Below, piece by piece: positions 46,452-54,789 of a stretch of DNA of 64,000 bases. The stretch is from NCBI GenBank assembly GCA_020724545.1, contig DYGR01000011.1:1-64000 (forward strand), in the 5' to 3' direction. Source of the DNA: Candidatus Methanoperedens nitratireducens (GTDB lineage: Archaea; Halobacteriota; Methanosarcinia; Methanosarcinales; Methanoperedenaceae). The translations under genes were made by a program, and so were the position numbers. Numbering within the stretch: position 1 is the first letter of the stretch; the number at the start of each line of letters is the position of its first letter. A model generated the notes under the pieces. That model saw nothing but the letters and a program-made list of their open reading frames with translations, was not told the origin of the DNA and searched no databases.

Positions 46452-48258
46452 GATTAAGACGCTCTGAAGAACGAAGCATTGGTTCTACCATTTTCAATAT
46501 GGATTTTGCACCTCTATCGGCATGATGTAAAGGATCAGGATAGCCTATCACTTCTGGAAAAACATTCCTTGTCAGCACTGATAAAAGGTACATTGTAAGC
46601 TCTTGCTCGCGATTTGGGATACTTGCATTTGCATGAAAAAAAGGTTCAACATTTCCAAGGTCTTTGTTTCCTTCTGTGACACTAATCTTTTTGGGAGGAA
46701 GAGCGCCGGGATGAATCAATCGATCTACAAAAATTACATGTCCCATAGAAGGTTCCATTGGTGGTTCACGAAGTAAATGAAATTGAACGAGAGACCGCAT
46801 GACTAAGTTTGGTTGTACCAGGACATCTCCTCTAACTCCTTGAAGAGTTGCCTTTGCAGAACCCCATTCCTTTCTCATTCTTAATGTCATAAAAACAGCA
46901 TCGAATTCAGTAGAACTCCATGGTCCTTCAATGTTTTCATCAATAAATGGGCACCTCTCAAAAGTCAACCTGTCTGTTGCTGGTATTAATCTCGGTCTAA
47001 AAGAGAACTCTCCTACTGATTTCATCACACCAAGATAATGATTTGTAAAATAGGTTGAAGCAGAATCTTTTGCCACCCCTATAAATATTACTCCATTTCG
47101 CCAACTTTGTTCGAATATGAGACGTAATCCAATTGCCAAGAGAAAGGAGAGTTCGTCAGAAGAAAGAAAACGTGTTCGTTCAAGTCCATCTTCATCTACA
47201 TATTTGTAAAGTAAAACAGATGGGTCTTTATCTCTGAAAAACTGATTACAGAAGTGAAGATATAATCTTTCTATTTTAGAGGGTGAATTAGCATAATCTG
47301 GATTTAATGAAATTATTTTTCTTTCCTTATCTATCTTTACTAAGGCGTCATCTGGATTTTTTCCATCTATTTTCTCTCCAAAACGGTTACATTCCCATAT
47401 AAGCCTTATCTGCTTTGTTACGACATCAAGAGGTAAACGGACATCTTTTGCAAACTCATCCAGGTTCAATTTATTATCCGAAGATTCATATAATTTTGCA
47501 ATCGCTCGTTCCCATAATCTGTGGCTTTTTCTAGATGGAATATCAAGTTTTGAATTCCAAGGTTTAGAGTATCCAACAAGCAAATCTGGATACCATATAG
47601 TTTCACCAGCAATCATTACACCTGCAAATCGCAATTTGCGAACATTAGGCGTCGCATTAGCCAAAACAGAGGACAAAGAATGATCCCAAAGCAATAAGTG
47701 GGGATGATCCATACCTGAGGCACCTCGATATAAAAGAAAACTCTCTGCCAAAAGCATTAATGAAGTATCTAAACTTGAAATAGAGATTCTTTCAGCATCA
47801 TTTACGACAAAACGATCTTCAGGATCTAATGTTGTCAAGTCTTCTGGACTAAGTGGCAGATATGCTACAAGACTGCTATCATCTTCTGGTTCTGACTCTC
47901 GATAAGAAATTAAAGGGGGATTCTCCTGAAGTCCAAGTTCTCCTTTAACAACATAAGCGCCCCCATAAAATATTGCAAGATCAGAAGTCTCTATCTTTGT
48001 ACATGCACCGTCAATCGCCCAAAATCTAAGTGAACTATTTCTATGTCTTTGTTGAAGCTCACGATGCATCTCCCGTCGAAATGCTTCATTTTTAAAAAAA
48101 GACCCATAATGAACTATGTGGTTTTTAAGAAATTCCTTATAAAATTGCTCAAGTTCATTAGTTCCTTTGATAACTCTATTTTCTAATCGATTTCGTGTTT
48201 GAGAAAGACTTTTATCATAAAGTCCAAAAATATTTGATATTGTTGGTCGTTCAGTCAT
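46405..48258 (-). CDS. NurA-domain nuclease-like protein (long form)
   Basis: A 617-residue protein with the NurA pattern: first Asp in RFWAIDGACTKIE (Asp83), LLLWDHSLSSVLAN near 195, a central FIGVAKDSASTYFTNHYL and a C-terminal HADRGAKSILKMV. These are the dispersed metal-binding and core motifs of the RNase H-like NurA fold. It is far longer than typical NurA (about 330-450), with a 200-residue middle insertion resembling a helical or winged-helix module (LDEFAKDVRLPLDVVTKQIRL). It is first in the operon with the HerA- and DpdA-like genes, and probably resects or degrades DNA delivered by the HerA ring. Confidence 0.8.
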   Translation of the reverse strand: MTERPTISNIFGLYDKSLSQTRNRLENRVIKGTNELEQFYKEFLKNHIVHYGSFFKNEAFRREMHRELQQRHRNSSLRFWAIDGACTKIETSDLAIFYGGAYVVKGELGLQENPPLISYRESEPEDDSSLVAYLPLSPEDLTTLDPEDRFVVNDAERISISSLDTSLMLLAESFLLYRGASGMDHPHLLLWDHSLSSVLANATPNVRKLRFAGVMIAGETIWYPDLLVGYSKPWNSKLDIPSRKSHRLWERAIAKLYESSDNKLNLDEFAKDVRLPLDVVTKQIRLIWECNRFGEKIDGKNPDDALVKIDKERKIISLNPDYANSPSKIERLYLHFCNQFFRDKDPSVLLYKYVDEDGLERTRFLSSDELSFLLAIGLRLIFEQSWRNGVIFIGVAKDSASTYFTNHYLGVMKSVGEFSFRPRLIPATDRLTFERCPFIDENIEGPWSSTEFDAVFMTLRMRKEWGSAKATLQGVRGDVLVQPNLVMRSLVQFHLLREPPMEPSMGHVIFVDRLIHPGALPPKKISVTEGNKDLGNVEPFFHANASIPNREQELTMYLLSVLTRNVFPEVIGYPDPLHHADRGAKSILKMVEPMLRSSERLNRANPIYKTLRQSRDG

Positions 48259-48301
48259 TATTTACCACTAATGTCTTGAAATATATGGTGAACAATTCAA
48301 A

Positions 48302-48487
48302 TTAGCTAGGAAGGAATATTATATATTCCTCGCTAACAATTTTTGTTTCCAAACCAGAACTGTAAAATAGAGGAACGCTAATTTTTACCAAATACTCAGT
48401 ATCCCTTTTTTCCAAAGTTTTCACCTTATATAACTTTAATGTATTTGATTGATTATATACATTTTGACATAAATTGGATACGCACAT
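48302..48487 (-). CDS. doubtful small protein (61 aa)
   Basis: A 61-codon frame (KVKTLEKRDTEYLVKISVPLFYSSGLETKIVSEEYIIFLPS) upstream of the NurA-like gene on the same strand. The alternation of polar and hydrophobic residues is compatible with a small beta protein, but no family is recognised and no strong ribosome-binding site is seen. The rest of 48259-48679 is promoter-type sequence for the cassette and for tRNA-Lys. Confidence 0.3.
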   Translation of the reverse strand: MCVSNLCQNVYNQSNTLKLYKVKTLEKRDTEYLVKISVPLFYSSGLETKIVSEEYIIFLPS

Positions 48488-48679
48488 TTTCTTTTATCCC
48501 CCTCAATGACCTCCGAAATTCTCTCCCTCGCCAAATACCCCTTGCTACCCCATGCGTCGAATTTGCCCCCTCTGAGATGAATCTGTATCTCAGTAAAAAA
48601 ACACGATGAAATTCTGGATGGGCTCCTGGGTTTCGAAACTTATATATCGGGAGAGAATTATTAGGATAAAGTCCTTTTT

Positions 48680-48753
48680 GGGCTGGTAGCTTAGTCAGGC
48701 AGAGCGTCGGACTCTTAATCCGACGGCCGTGGGTTCGAATCCCTCCCAGCCCG
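48680..48753 (+). tRNA. tRNA-Lys (CTT)
   Basis: A 74-nt cloverleaf: acceptor GGGCTGG/CCAGCCC, discriminator G, anticodon stem TCGGA/TCCGA with loop CTCTTAA giving CTT, T arm GGGTTCGAATCCC. Its last 12 bases are repeated with flanking sequence at 51166, marking it as an integration site. Confidence 0.96.
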
Positions 48754-48792
48754 CTATTGATTTTTCAAACAACTACTCAAAAAAAAACAAAT

Positions 48793-48912
48793 GTGGGTTT
48801 CGATACTCTTGAAAAATTGTTAAGACTAAAAGACCTCACCGACAGAACAATAGAGACCTATCTCAGTTGCTATAATCTACATTCCGTACATTTTAGAGAG
48901 TATATATCTTAA
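48793..48912 (+). pseudogene. tyrosine-integrase N-terminal remnant
   Basis: A 39-codon frame immediately after the tRNA repeat, reading VGFDTLEKLLRLKDLTDRTI and then ETYLSCYN. It fits the SAM-like N-terminal domain of tyrosine recombinases (a helix, LT-D-RTIE-x-YL). Similarity ends where an inverted repeat begins at 48871, so an insertion may have cut the gene. Position beside the att repeat supports the reading. Confidence 0.6.
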
Positions 48913-49201
48913 TTAATTTTTTATGCCCGTATAGGTAGATTATACCTCGTAGCATATTGATTCCGATAACAATTTATTTTAGAGTGATGACAATAAAAAT
49001 CATATAATATGGATACATTATAATATATTTATTCATTTCAAAAACTTTCCAGCCTGAGATTCCAATCACACAATTTATATAATTATTAATAAATTCGTAA
49101 TATTAACTTAAGTAATAATAATTTAATTTCAGTAATTAATAAAATCGAAATCAGAAGAAATAGAAAATAGAATAACCAAAGGATACGGAATGTAGGCTAT
49201 A
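48871..49201. repeat. AT-rich 331-bp segment bounded by 18-bp inverted repeats
   Basis: TATAATCTACATTCCGTA at 48871-48888 is the inverse of TACGGAATGTAGGCTATA at 49184-49201 (16 of 18 match). Between them is very AT-rich sequence without a gene. The layout resembles a small non-autonomous insertion, lodged in the integrase remnant. Confidence 0.45.
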
Positions 49202-49299
49202 ATTTAAAAATCAATCGAATTATACCTCATTCCCAATCCTCATCTCCATCTGTATCTTTTGATAAAATCTTTATATTCAGATACGAATAACCTACAGAA

Positions 49300-49656
49300 A
49301 TGGCAAAAGAGAAATTTAAGGTAATAATTGTCCCATCCTTCCAAAAAGAGATTGAGAGGATAAAAGAGAAAAAACAGTTGGAGATGATTTTCAAATCAAT
49401 AGAAAAGATAGAGAGGATGGGCAAAAATGCCATCAAACTGCTTCATGTCAGGGACAAGTATATCTTGGGCGAAATAAAGTTCATGAATCCCCCTTACAGG
49501 CTTTATGTTATTGTTAACCAGGAAGACGAGAAATTCTACGTTGTCAGGTGGGAGCATAAAGAAAAACAGCAGAAAGTGATAAACCAGCTTACTGAGAAGC
49601 TGGAGTATGCGTTTGAGAGCGGGATAAAAAATATAATGGAATTATTCAGCCATTGA
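49300..49656 (+). CDS. RelE-like toxin without adjacent antitoxin
   Basis: A 118-residue RelE/HigB-like protein: FKVIIVPSFQKEIERIKEKKQLEMIFKSIEKIE, then GEIKFMNPPYRLYVIVNQEDEKFYVVRWEHKEKQQKVI. The PPYRLYVIV core and basic end fit the fold. The C-terminal 25 residues extend beyond the usual length. The only neighbour (49642) is on the other strand and converges with a 15-bp overlap, so no cognate antitoxin is evident. Confidence 0.68.
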   Translation: MAKEKFKVIIVPSFQKEIERIKEKKQLEMIFKSIEKIERMGKNAIKLLHVRDKYILGEIKFMNPPYRLYVIVNQEDEKFYVVRWEHKEKQQKVINQLTEKLEYAFESGIKNIMELFSH

Positions 49657-49860
49657 TTTGATCTTATACATTAATTGTTTCTTAAAATCTTCAGTTTTTA
49701 TGGGTGTAACATTACCTTTCTCTATAGCTATGACCTCTGGCATATATCTCGCAAGCAGAAATTCATAATAAATTCTATCTGCCACTTCGCTGGCTATGCT
49801 TTTCGAGATGTCTTTTATGCTTTTTTCATCGAACCTGAAGCCATAATCTTGCTGTTGCAT
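49642..49860 (-). CDS. small hypothetical protein (72 aa)
   Basis: From the likely start MQQQDYGFRFDEKSIKDISKSI (49860) a 72-residue acidic-helical protein. It contains IASEVADRIYYEFLLARYMPEVIAIEKGN, a helix-turn pattern seen in small regulators and antitoxins. No family recognised. It converges on the RelE-like toxin with overlapping ends, so co-translation is excluded. Confidence 0.5.
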   Translation of the reverse strand: MQQQDYGFRFDEKSIKDISKSIASEVADRIYYEFLLARYMPEVIAIEKGNVTPIKTEDFKKQLMYKIKSMAE

Positions 49861-49883
49861 ACTTATCTTTATTATCCTGAAAC

Positions 49884-50910
49884 TTAAATAGTTTCGCCAT
49901 ACCTGCATTTTGTAGCGGAAGGGTTTATATTTTGGCTTGTATAAATAAACTGTGCACCCTGTCGAGGCCGCTCTAAGACAAACTGTGCCGAATTACCGAT
50001 AACATCTAAACTTCGTTGAGGTCTATCCTCTATGAATACATCCAGCCGTGAGATGTTCTCGGTCACCCCTTGCTTGAACGTGGGATGGTTGAACCCTGCG
50101 ATCCACTTCGAGACTGCATATTTCCTTTGCCCATCATCACTGTAGCCATTAACATAGTTGGCATGCGCCTGATCTATTTTGTCTGCTGTATCGCGCATAT
50201 ATTTACGTACTTTATCCCACCTAAGCTCTGGGTTCAAGGATAGAATAAGCGCAGCAACTCCGGCAGCCAGTGGTGTGGCAGAAGATGTCCCACCGAATGA
50301 ATTTGTATAGAGCCCATCTGCATCGCCTTTATTTATATCGCCCACATTAAAACCTCTGCCTTTAATAGATACATCTGTGGTAAAAATCCCTAATGAACCG
50401 CCATCACTGGGAGCGACGAAATCGATCCCTTCCCCGTAGTTGCTATAAGAAGGGCGCCAACCTAGATTATTGGAAGCACCCACAGCAATAGCCTCAGGTA
50501 CACTTGCAGGAAAATCTATTGTAGAACTGTATTCATTGCCAGTGGCCACAAATACTGCTGTTCCTTTACCGCCGCGTCCCGTTTGAATCACATCTTTTAT
50601 AGCCTGTTCAATATCACTGCTAGGAGGGGTCTTCCAACTAGCGCTAATTATATCTGCTACATCTTCTCCTTTCAAGCCATTAACCTGTCCTGTATTGTAT
50701 AGGTGCCACTGTTCATTAATAAACTCATCATTTGTCAAAGCCGCCTTCTTAAATTCTGAAACAAAGTTTGGCTCGGCAAATTCTGTTAGACCAGATTCTT
50801 GATACTTATTAGCTATCGCCAGCGTATCTTTCGGATTCTTTACCCTCAGCAAATACTGGTTGGGCACAACTTCAATTTCGTTCTCTTTATTAAATTTATC
50901 AATTTCTGAC
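49884..50910 (-). pseudogene. subtilisin-like protease with deleted catalytic core
   Basis: The minus-strand frame shows an inhibitor-like propeptide (YLLRVKNPKDTLAIANKYQES), the protease start INEQWHLYNTGQVNGLKG, and the later ATGNEYSSTIDFPASVPEAIAVGA and catalytic Ser in FGGTSSATPLAAGVAAL. The D-T/S-G and H-G-T regions that should lie between are absent: GLKGEDV joins directly to ADIISASW. Two of the three catalytic residues are therefore gone. There is no credible signal peptide, because the 5' end runs into an unrelated fragment on the other strand. Confidence 0.75.
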
Positions 50911-51056
50911 TGCGATATGTCACTCTTATAGTTGCTAACAAGGGGCAAAAAGAAATTGCAGGTATTGGTGAGGTTGAAGATGGATATTATTATAATCCTG
51001 AGGAAGTTGATTATAGGCACACGTTACCTGTTAAGTGGCTGGAACAAGATACATAG
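50910..51056 (+). pseudogene. 3' fragment of an EVE-like / McrB-associated reader domain
   Basis: A plus-strand frame reads VTLIVANKGQKEIAGIGEV, then DGYYYNPEEVDYRHTLPVKWLEQDT and stop. The pattern G-x-G-x-V ... Y-Y-x-P ... Y-R-H-x-x-P-V-x-W resembles the end of the EVE-like modified-base-reading domain often fused to McrB-type GTPases. No upstream part exists; it is antisense to the truncated protease. Weak homology, judged by eye. Confidence 0.35.
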
Positions 51057-51198
51057 GATCAATATTTTGGCAATCTACTTATAATCGATGTTTCTTTAAG
51101 TGGTGGGCAAACGTGACATGGAATTTTCGGATAAATGCAGTATCTCACTCAAATAAGTCCAAAAACCTCCCAGCCCGCTATTGATTTTTTAAATGACT

Positions 51199-51669
51199 TT
51201 AGCTGAAAAATTCTTCATCCGAAACAATTTTTGCTAACAGGTTTCCGCTTGTAAGGTTAACAAGCGTAACTGTTGTCTCATTTCTTACAACTCCAGAACT
51301 ATTTATTGAAATTTTTCCAACTTTAAGCTCTCTCCCATTCAGACTGACACCGGCGGGCGTGAGATGTAAAGTATCACCTATCACAAATTTGTCATTACTC
51401 TGGTTTAGCTTCTCATAAATTGCACTTGCGTCACCTTGCTCGATAATTATTGTAATATTGCTCAAAGTTATATCGCCGCCGCCTGTATGGCTCAGTTTAA
51501 CCAGATCTTTTTCTACTTCTGCAGTTATATCTGGCTGAAACATCGCCAGAGTAGAGCTTTGCATTGCATCAGACCTCTGGATAACATCCTGATCACTTAT
51601 AAAACCTAAGACAACAACGGCCAGCCACATGATTGCTATTAAAGATATATACAAATCTAATCTCTTCAT
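51199..51669 (-). CDS. archaeal pilin-like membrane-anchored protein
   Basis: A 156-residue protein with one N-terminal hydrophobic helix (LDLYISLIAIMWLAVVVLGFI) and an extracytoplasmic beta-rich domain. VKLSHTGGGDITLSNITIII resembles the HTGGD-x-I/L-x-L-x-D motif of archaeal type IV pilin-like (DUF1628) proteins. No class III signal peptidase site is obvious, so it may stay as an anchored monomer. It lies just outside the tRNA-Lys element. Confidence 0.65.
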   Translation of the reverse strand: MKRLDLYISLIAIMWLAVVVLGFISDQDVIQRSDAMQSSTLAMFQPDITAEVEKDLVKLSHTGGGDITLSNITIIIEQGDASAIYEKLNQSNDKFVIGDTLHLTPAGVSLNGRELKVGKISINSSGVVRNETTVTLVNLTSGNLLAKIVSDEEFFS

Positions 51670-51773
51670 AATATGAAGGTGTAAATTACCTGCTTAAAAT
51701 AAATGTACCTATTTATCCCTTCGAAATGTTTAAGTGCTACGAAGGCAACTTTATTTTTAGATCCGGGAGATGT

Positions 51774-52937
51774 ATGTTTTACATAAAGGAGCAAAGAAAT
51801 ATAATCGGGATGCTTTTTCCTGATGCAGATAAGTACAATCTGATGCTTGAATCTATCGGGAATTTTGCTGAGAAAGAGATCCTGCCAGGTGCAAAAAAGG
51901 TAGATCAGGAAGGGGTATTCCCTGATTTTAAAGAGTTGGTAAAGCGCGGGGTTATGGCTATTCCTTTTCCAGAGGAGTACAACGGCTCAGGACTCCCTTA
52001 TCCTGTATATATTGCTGCTCTGGAGATGCTGGCTAAAGCCTGTGCAAATACTGCCCTGCAGGTATCTGTTCAGGGGATGGTCTGCGAAGGCATAAGGCTG
52101 TTTGGGAATGAGCGGCAGAGAAAGGAGTTCCTTAAAGAGAGAGGTTTAGTTGAGGGTAGAGGTCTTGCAGCCTATGCGCTCACAGAGCCCTGCTGCGGCT
52201 CTGATGCGAGATCAATAAAGACAAATGCCAGGCTCTCAGGAGATACCTATATTCTAAACGGCTATAAGATATTAACAACAAATCCAGGAGAGGCTGATAT
52301 TATCCTGGTGTTTGCTAACACTGATAAAGGTCTCTCCTCGTTCATTGTGGAGAGGGGAACACCAGGATTCGAGATAACCAGGAACATGCCTAAACTCGGG
52401 CTCAGGGGGCTTGGGTTATCAGGGATACGTATCAAGGACTGCAGGGTTGCAAGAGAGAATCTTCTTGGAGAGGATGGAGAAGGATTTGAGTATGCAAAGC
52501 AGATGCTGAATATCGGAAGGATGACACTTGCAGCGTTAGCTGTCGGGATAGCGCAGGCAGCATATGAGAAATCCCTCCTGTACAGCAAAGAGAGAAAGGC
52601 ATTCGGGAATAGCATTTCAAGCTTTCAGCTTATACAGGAGAAGCTGGCTAATATGGCAACAGAGATAAATGCTGCAAGACTGCTTACCTATTACACAGCC
52701 CATCTAAAAGATAAAGGAAAAGACATAGCATCCGAAGCCGCTCAGGCTAAACTTTTCGCTTCAGAGATGGCTCTGAGAGTATGCGATGACGCCATACAGA
52801 TCTATGGAGGATATGGGTACATCGATGAGCGCGACATTCACAGGCACTGGCGGGATGCAAGGTTTCTCACTATCGGTGAAGGGACATCTGAGATACTAAG
52901 GGGTCTGATAGCCCATATCTCATTAAGGCAGGCTTGA
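51774..52937 (+). CDS. acyl-CoA dehydrogenase
   Basis: A full-length FAD-dependent acyl-CoA dehydrogenase, 387 residues from the preferred start MFYIKEQRNIIGMLF (GGGAGA ahead). Visible: N-terminal helical domain, ALTEPCCGSDA...T substrate/FAD loop, YSKERKAFGNSISSFQLIQ, IQIYGGYGYIDERDIHRHWRDAR and the catalytic Glu in TIGEGTSEILRG. It oxidises a short or branched acyl-CoA to the enoyl-CoA. No ETF or thiolase is adjacent, so the pathway cannot be assigned. Confidence 0.92.
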   Translation: MFYIKEQRNIIGMLFPDADKYNLMLESIGNFAEKEILPGAKKVDQEGVFPDFKELVKRGVMAIPFPEEYNGSGLPYPVYIAALEMLAKACANTALQVSVQGMVCEGIRLFGNERQRKEFLKERGLVEGRGLAAYALTEPCCGSDARSIKTNARLSGDTYILNGYKILTTNPGEADIILVFANTDKGLSSFIVERGTPGFEITRNMPKLGLRGLGLSGIRIKDCRVARENLLGEDGEGFEYAKQMLNIGRMTLAALAVGIAQAAYEKSLLYSKERKAFGNSISSFQLIQEKLANMATEINAARLLTYYTAHLKDKGKDIASEAAQAKLFASEMALRVCDDAIQIYGGYGYIDERDIHRHWRDARFLTIGEGTSEILRGLIAHISLRQA

Positions 52938-52949
52938 AATAATTTAAAA

Positions 52950-53303
52950 CTAATCCGTTTTCGTGAGCTTCAATATAGCTTCAGCGATATCCCCTTTTGT
53001 TTCCTTGAGTGCGTTTCTGGCATCATTCTCACTTGAGCTGGTCTGCTCCATCACAAGCTTGATATCCTCTTCAGGGATCTTTATCTCGCGCGCCACTTCC
53101 TGGGGTGTTCCGACAATCTGATATGTCTTCATCCCCTTCGCATCCATTATTGTAACTTCGGCATCCTTGAATATTATATCCTTTTCAGGCGTACGGATGA
53201 TCACTTCTTCTACATTCTCTATCTCACTGATATCAATCCCCATCTGCTTCATCATCGAAGCCATCTTGCGGGGATTCATACCCCGACCAAGACCAGGAAA
53301 CAT
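52950..53303 (-). CDS. nac: nascent polypeptide-associated complex protein (archaeal NAC)
   Basis: A 117-residue archaeal NAC. The start MFPGLGRGMNPRKMASMMKQMGI, the NAC domain (IIRTPEKDIIFKDAEVTIM...YQIVG) and the C-terminal UBA domain (SENDARNALKETKGDIAEAILKL) are all present. It binds ribosomes and emerging chains. It follows the HesB-like gene by 5 bp in one operon. Confidence 0.95.
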   Translation of the reverse strand: MFPGLGRGMNPRKMASMMKQMGIDISEIENVEEVIIRTPEKDIIFKDAEVTIMDAKGMKTYQIVGTPQEVAREIKIPEEDIKLVMEQTSSSENDARNALKETKGDIAEAILKLTKTD

Positions 53304-53308
53304 CTAGA

Positions 53309-53626
53309 TCACCCGCAACTGCTGCATCCTGAGCCGCACTGTAGATTAGGATTATTTATAATGAAACCCTTTCCGTAGTCATTATCAATATAATCAATTC
53401 TCAGTTCGTCGATATCATCCTGGAGATCTCTGTCAAAGAATAGCTTTATTCCATTACTCTCCAGTACAGTATCTTCGGTCTTTGGGGATTTCTCAAGAGA
53501 AAGACCATACTGTATTCCGCTGCAGCTCATCCCGGCTGCGAATACACGTAACCCGTGGTCGCTCTTCTTCTCTCTTTCAAGCAATTGTTTCAACTCTGCT
53601 GCCGCAGCATCTGTAATCTCTATCAT
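53309..53626 (-). CDS. HesB/IscA-type iron-sulfur carrier
   Basis: From MIEITDAAAAELKQLLER (53626) a 105-residue A-type carrier. The three cysteines are present as GMSCSGIQYGL and the C-terminal CGSGCSSCG, a C-x3-C-x2-C instead of the classical C-G-C. It delivers Fe-S clusters to apo-proteins. The upstream 28 codons in frame are probably untranslated. Confidence 0.9.
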   Translation of the reverse strand: MIEITDAAAAELKQLLEREKKSDHGLRVFAAGMSCSGIQYGLSLEKSPKTEDTVLESNGIKLFFDRDLQDDIDELRIDYIDNDYGKGFIINNPNLQCGSGCSSCG

Positions 53627-53814
53627 TTGTATTTCCTCAATTTCTCTTCTTATAGGTATATGGTAGCTAAAATGCCATAATATGATAAATACATACCGCC
53701 ATGTAAACAAGGAGTAAGGTTTATCCCGATCCAGAAGGATTTAATAACGCTTATATGATTATAATTGAGAAAAGTATATATATTAGTAAAGAAAGTTTTA
53801 AATAAGGTGATACG

Positions 53815-54138
53815 ATGGAGGCACTTAAACTTAGAATAAAAAGGCGCCTTGAGGTATACCTGGAGCTTGATATCGATGGTATCAGAAAATTTATAATAAA
53901 CGTATTGCTGAAACTAAAGAGAGTAACTGTAGACCAGCTTTATCGTGAACTCAACATGAGATTCAAGATCTCATATAGTGCAGTAGCTTCAATGCTGGGT
54001 TACATCCACTCAAAACTCGGGATTCTCCATGCCTGCAAGGAATCATATAAAACACCTACGGTATATTCATTAAAAGAAGAGTACGTAGAAATAATTAAAA
54101 ACGCATTGAATAAAAACGCTGCTATCAACACATCATAA
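53815..54138 (+). CDS. DUF2551-like winged-helix protein
   Basis: A 107-residue protein with a winged-helix pattern: FIINVLLKLKRVTVDQLYRELNMRFKISYSAVASMLGYIHSKLGIL. It resembles DUF2551, a family of Methanosarcinales and relatives. Probably a small transcriptional regulator; the target is unknown. AAGGTGA lies upstream of its ATG. Confidence 0.65.
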   Translation: MEALKLRIKRRLEVYLELDIDGIRKFIINVLLKLKRVTVDQLYRELNMRFKISYSAVASMLGYIHSKLGILHACKESYKTPTVYSLKEEYVEIIKNALNKNAAINTS

Positions 54139-54228
54139 CATAAATCTCATTACTTAATCCAATAATATGCTTGATTACTTTTTCATCAAGCTGTTTTTTT
54201 CTCAGGCTCAGAACCATAGCTTCTTCTA

Positions 54229-54753
54229 TCAAGCAGTAGCACCTTCGATCGCACCTGCGGTTAATTGTTCAAGTTCTAAAATTCTCTGCCTCAGAGCCCT
54301 TATTATAGGTTCGTTATCCTGATATGCTAAATCCTCAGCGCATATAGGACAGATAAATTCAAGCTCAGCCGCCTCTTCAAAAAGAAAACGCTCGCACTGG
54401 TTCTTGCATGTATAAAATACCTTACCTTCCTCAAACTCAAGTCTGGCCTTAAGATTTCTTAAAATTTTTTTGGCCTCAAGCTCAAGCTGGTGTGGCAGGT
54501 TGCTCATGTCAAGCCTCCATAGATATGTAAGCCAGCCGCTGTCAGTATCTCTTACCCTTCGATATGAAGCAAGTCTGTTCTCATATAATATGAACAGCGT
54601 CCTCCTGACAATATTCAATAAAACGCCCGTCACCTCTGCTATCTTCTCATCTGTGACCTCTCCTTCTGGCATCTTCTGCACAACTTTGTAACCTTCTTCA
54701 CCAACAAGATTTATGAAATAACCTCTGACAACAGGATCATTTATATCAACCAA
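54229..54753 (-). CDS. tfe: transcription initiation factor E, alpha subunit (TFE)
   Basis: A 174-residue archaeal TFE. An N-terminal winged helix (MPEGEVTDEKIAEVTGVLLNIVRRTLFILYENRLASYRRVRD) and a zinc ribbon (FYTCKNQCERF ... FICPICAEDL) are followed by an acidic tail helix. It helps open promoters with TBP and TFB. It lies 36 bp after the ATP-grasp gene and may end the same operon. Confidence 0.95.
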   Translation of the reverse strand: MVDINDPVVRGYFINLVGEEGYKVVQKMPEGEVTDEKIAEVTGVLLNIVRRTLFILYENRLASYRRVRDTDSGWLTYLWRLDMSNLPHQLELEAKKILRNLKARLEFEEGKVFYTCKNQCERFLFEEAAELEFICPICAEDLAYQDNEPIIRALRQRILELEQLTAGAIEGATA

Positions 54754-54789
54754 AAATCATCACCACTATATTCTTGCATTTATATGACT

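Larger units (their letters stand above)
48742..51189. mobile_element. decayed integrated element in tRNA-Lys, with both att repeats
   Basis: A 24-bp direct repeat covers the tRNA 3' end and its downstream flank at 48742-48765 and recurs exactly at 51166-51189 (core CAGCCCGCTATTGATTTT). This is the signature of site-specific integration into a tRNA gene. The 2.4 kb between holds an integrase scrap, an AT-rich repeat, a RelE-like toxin, a small protein and two truncated genes facing each other. No intact integrase remains. Confidence 0.8.

Noticed and set aside
44556-48258. Housekeeping HerA-NurA end-resection pair
   Set aside because: Both proteins are much longer than usual, no mre11/rad50 lies beside them, and the third gene is unrelated to repair.
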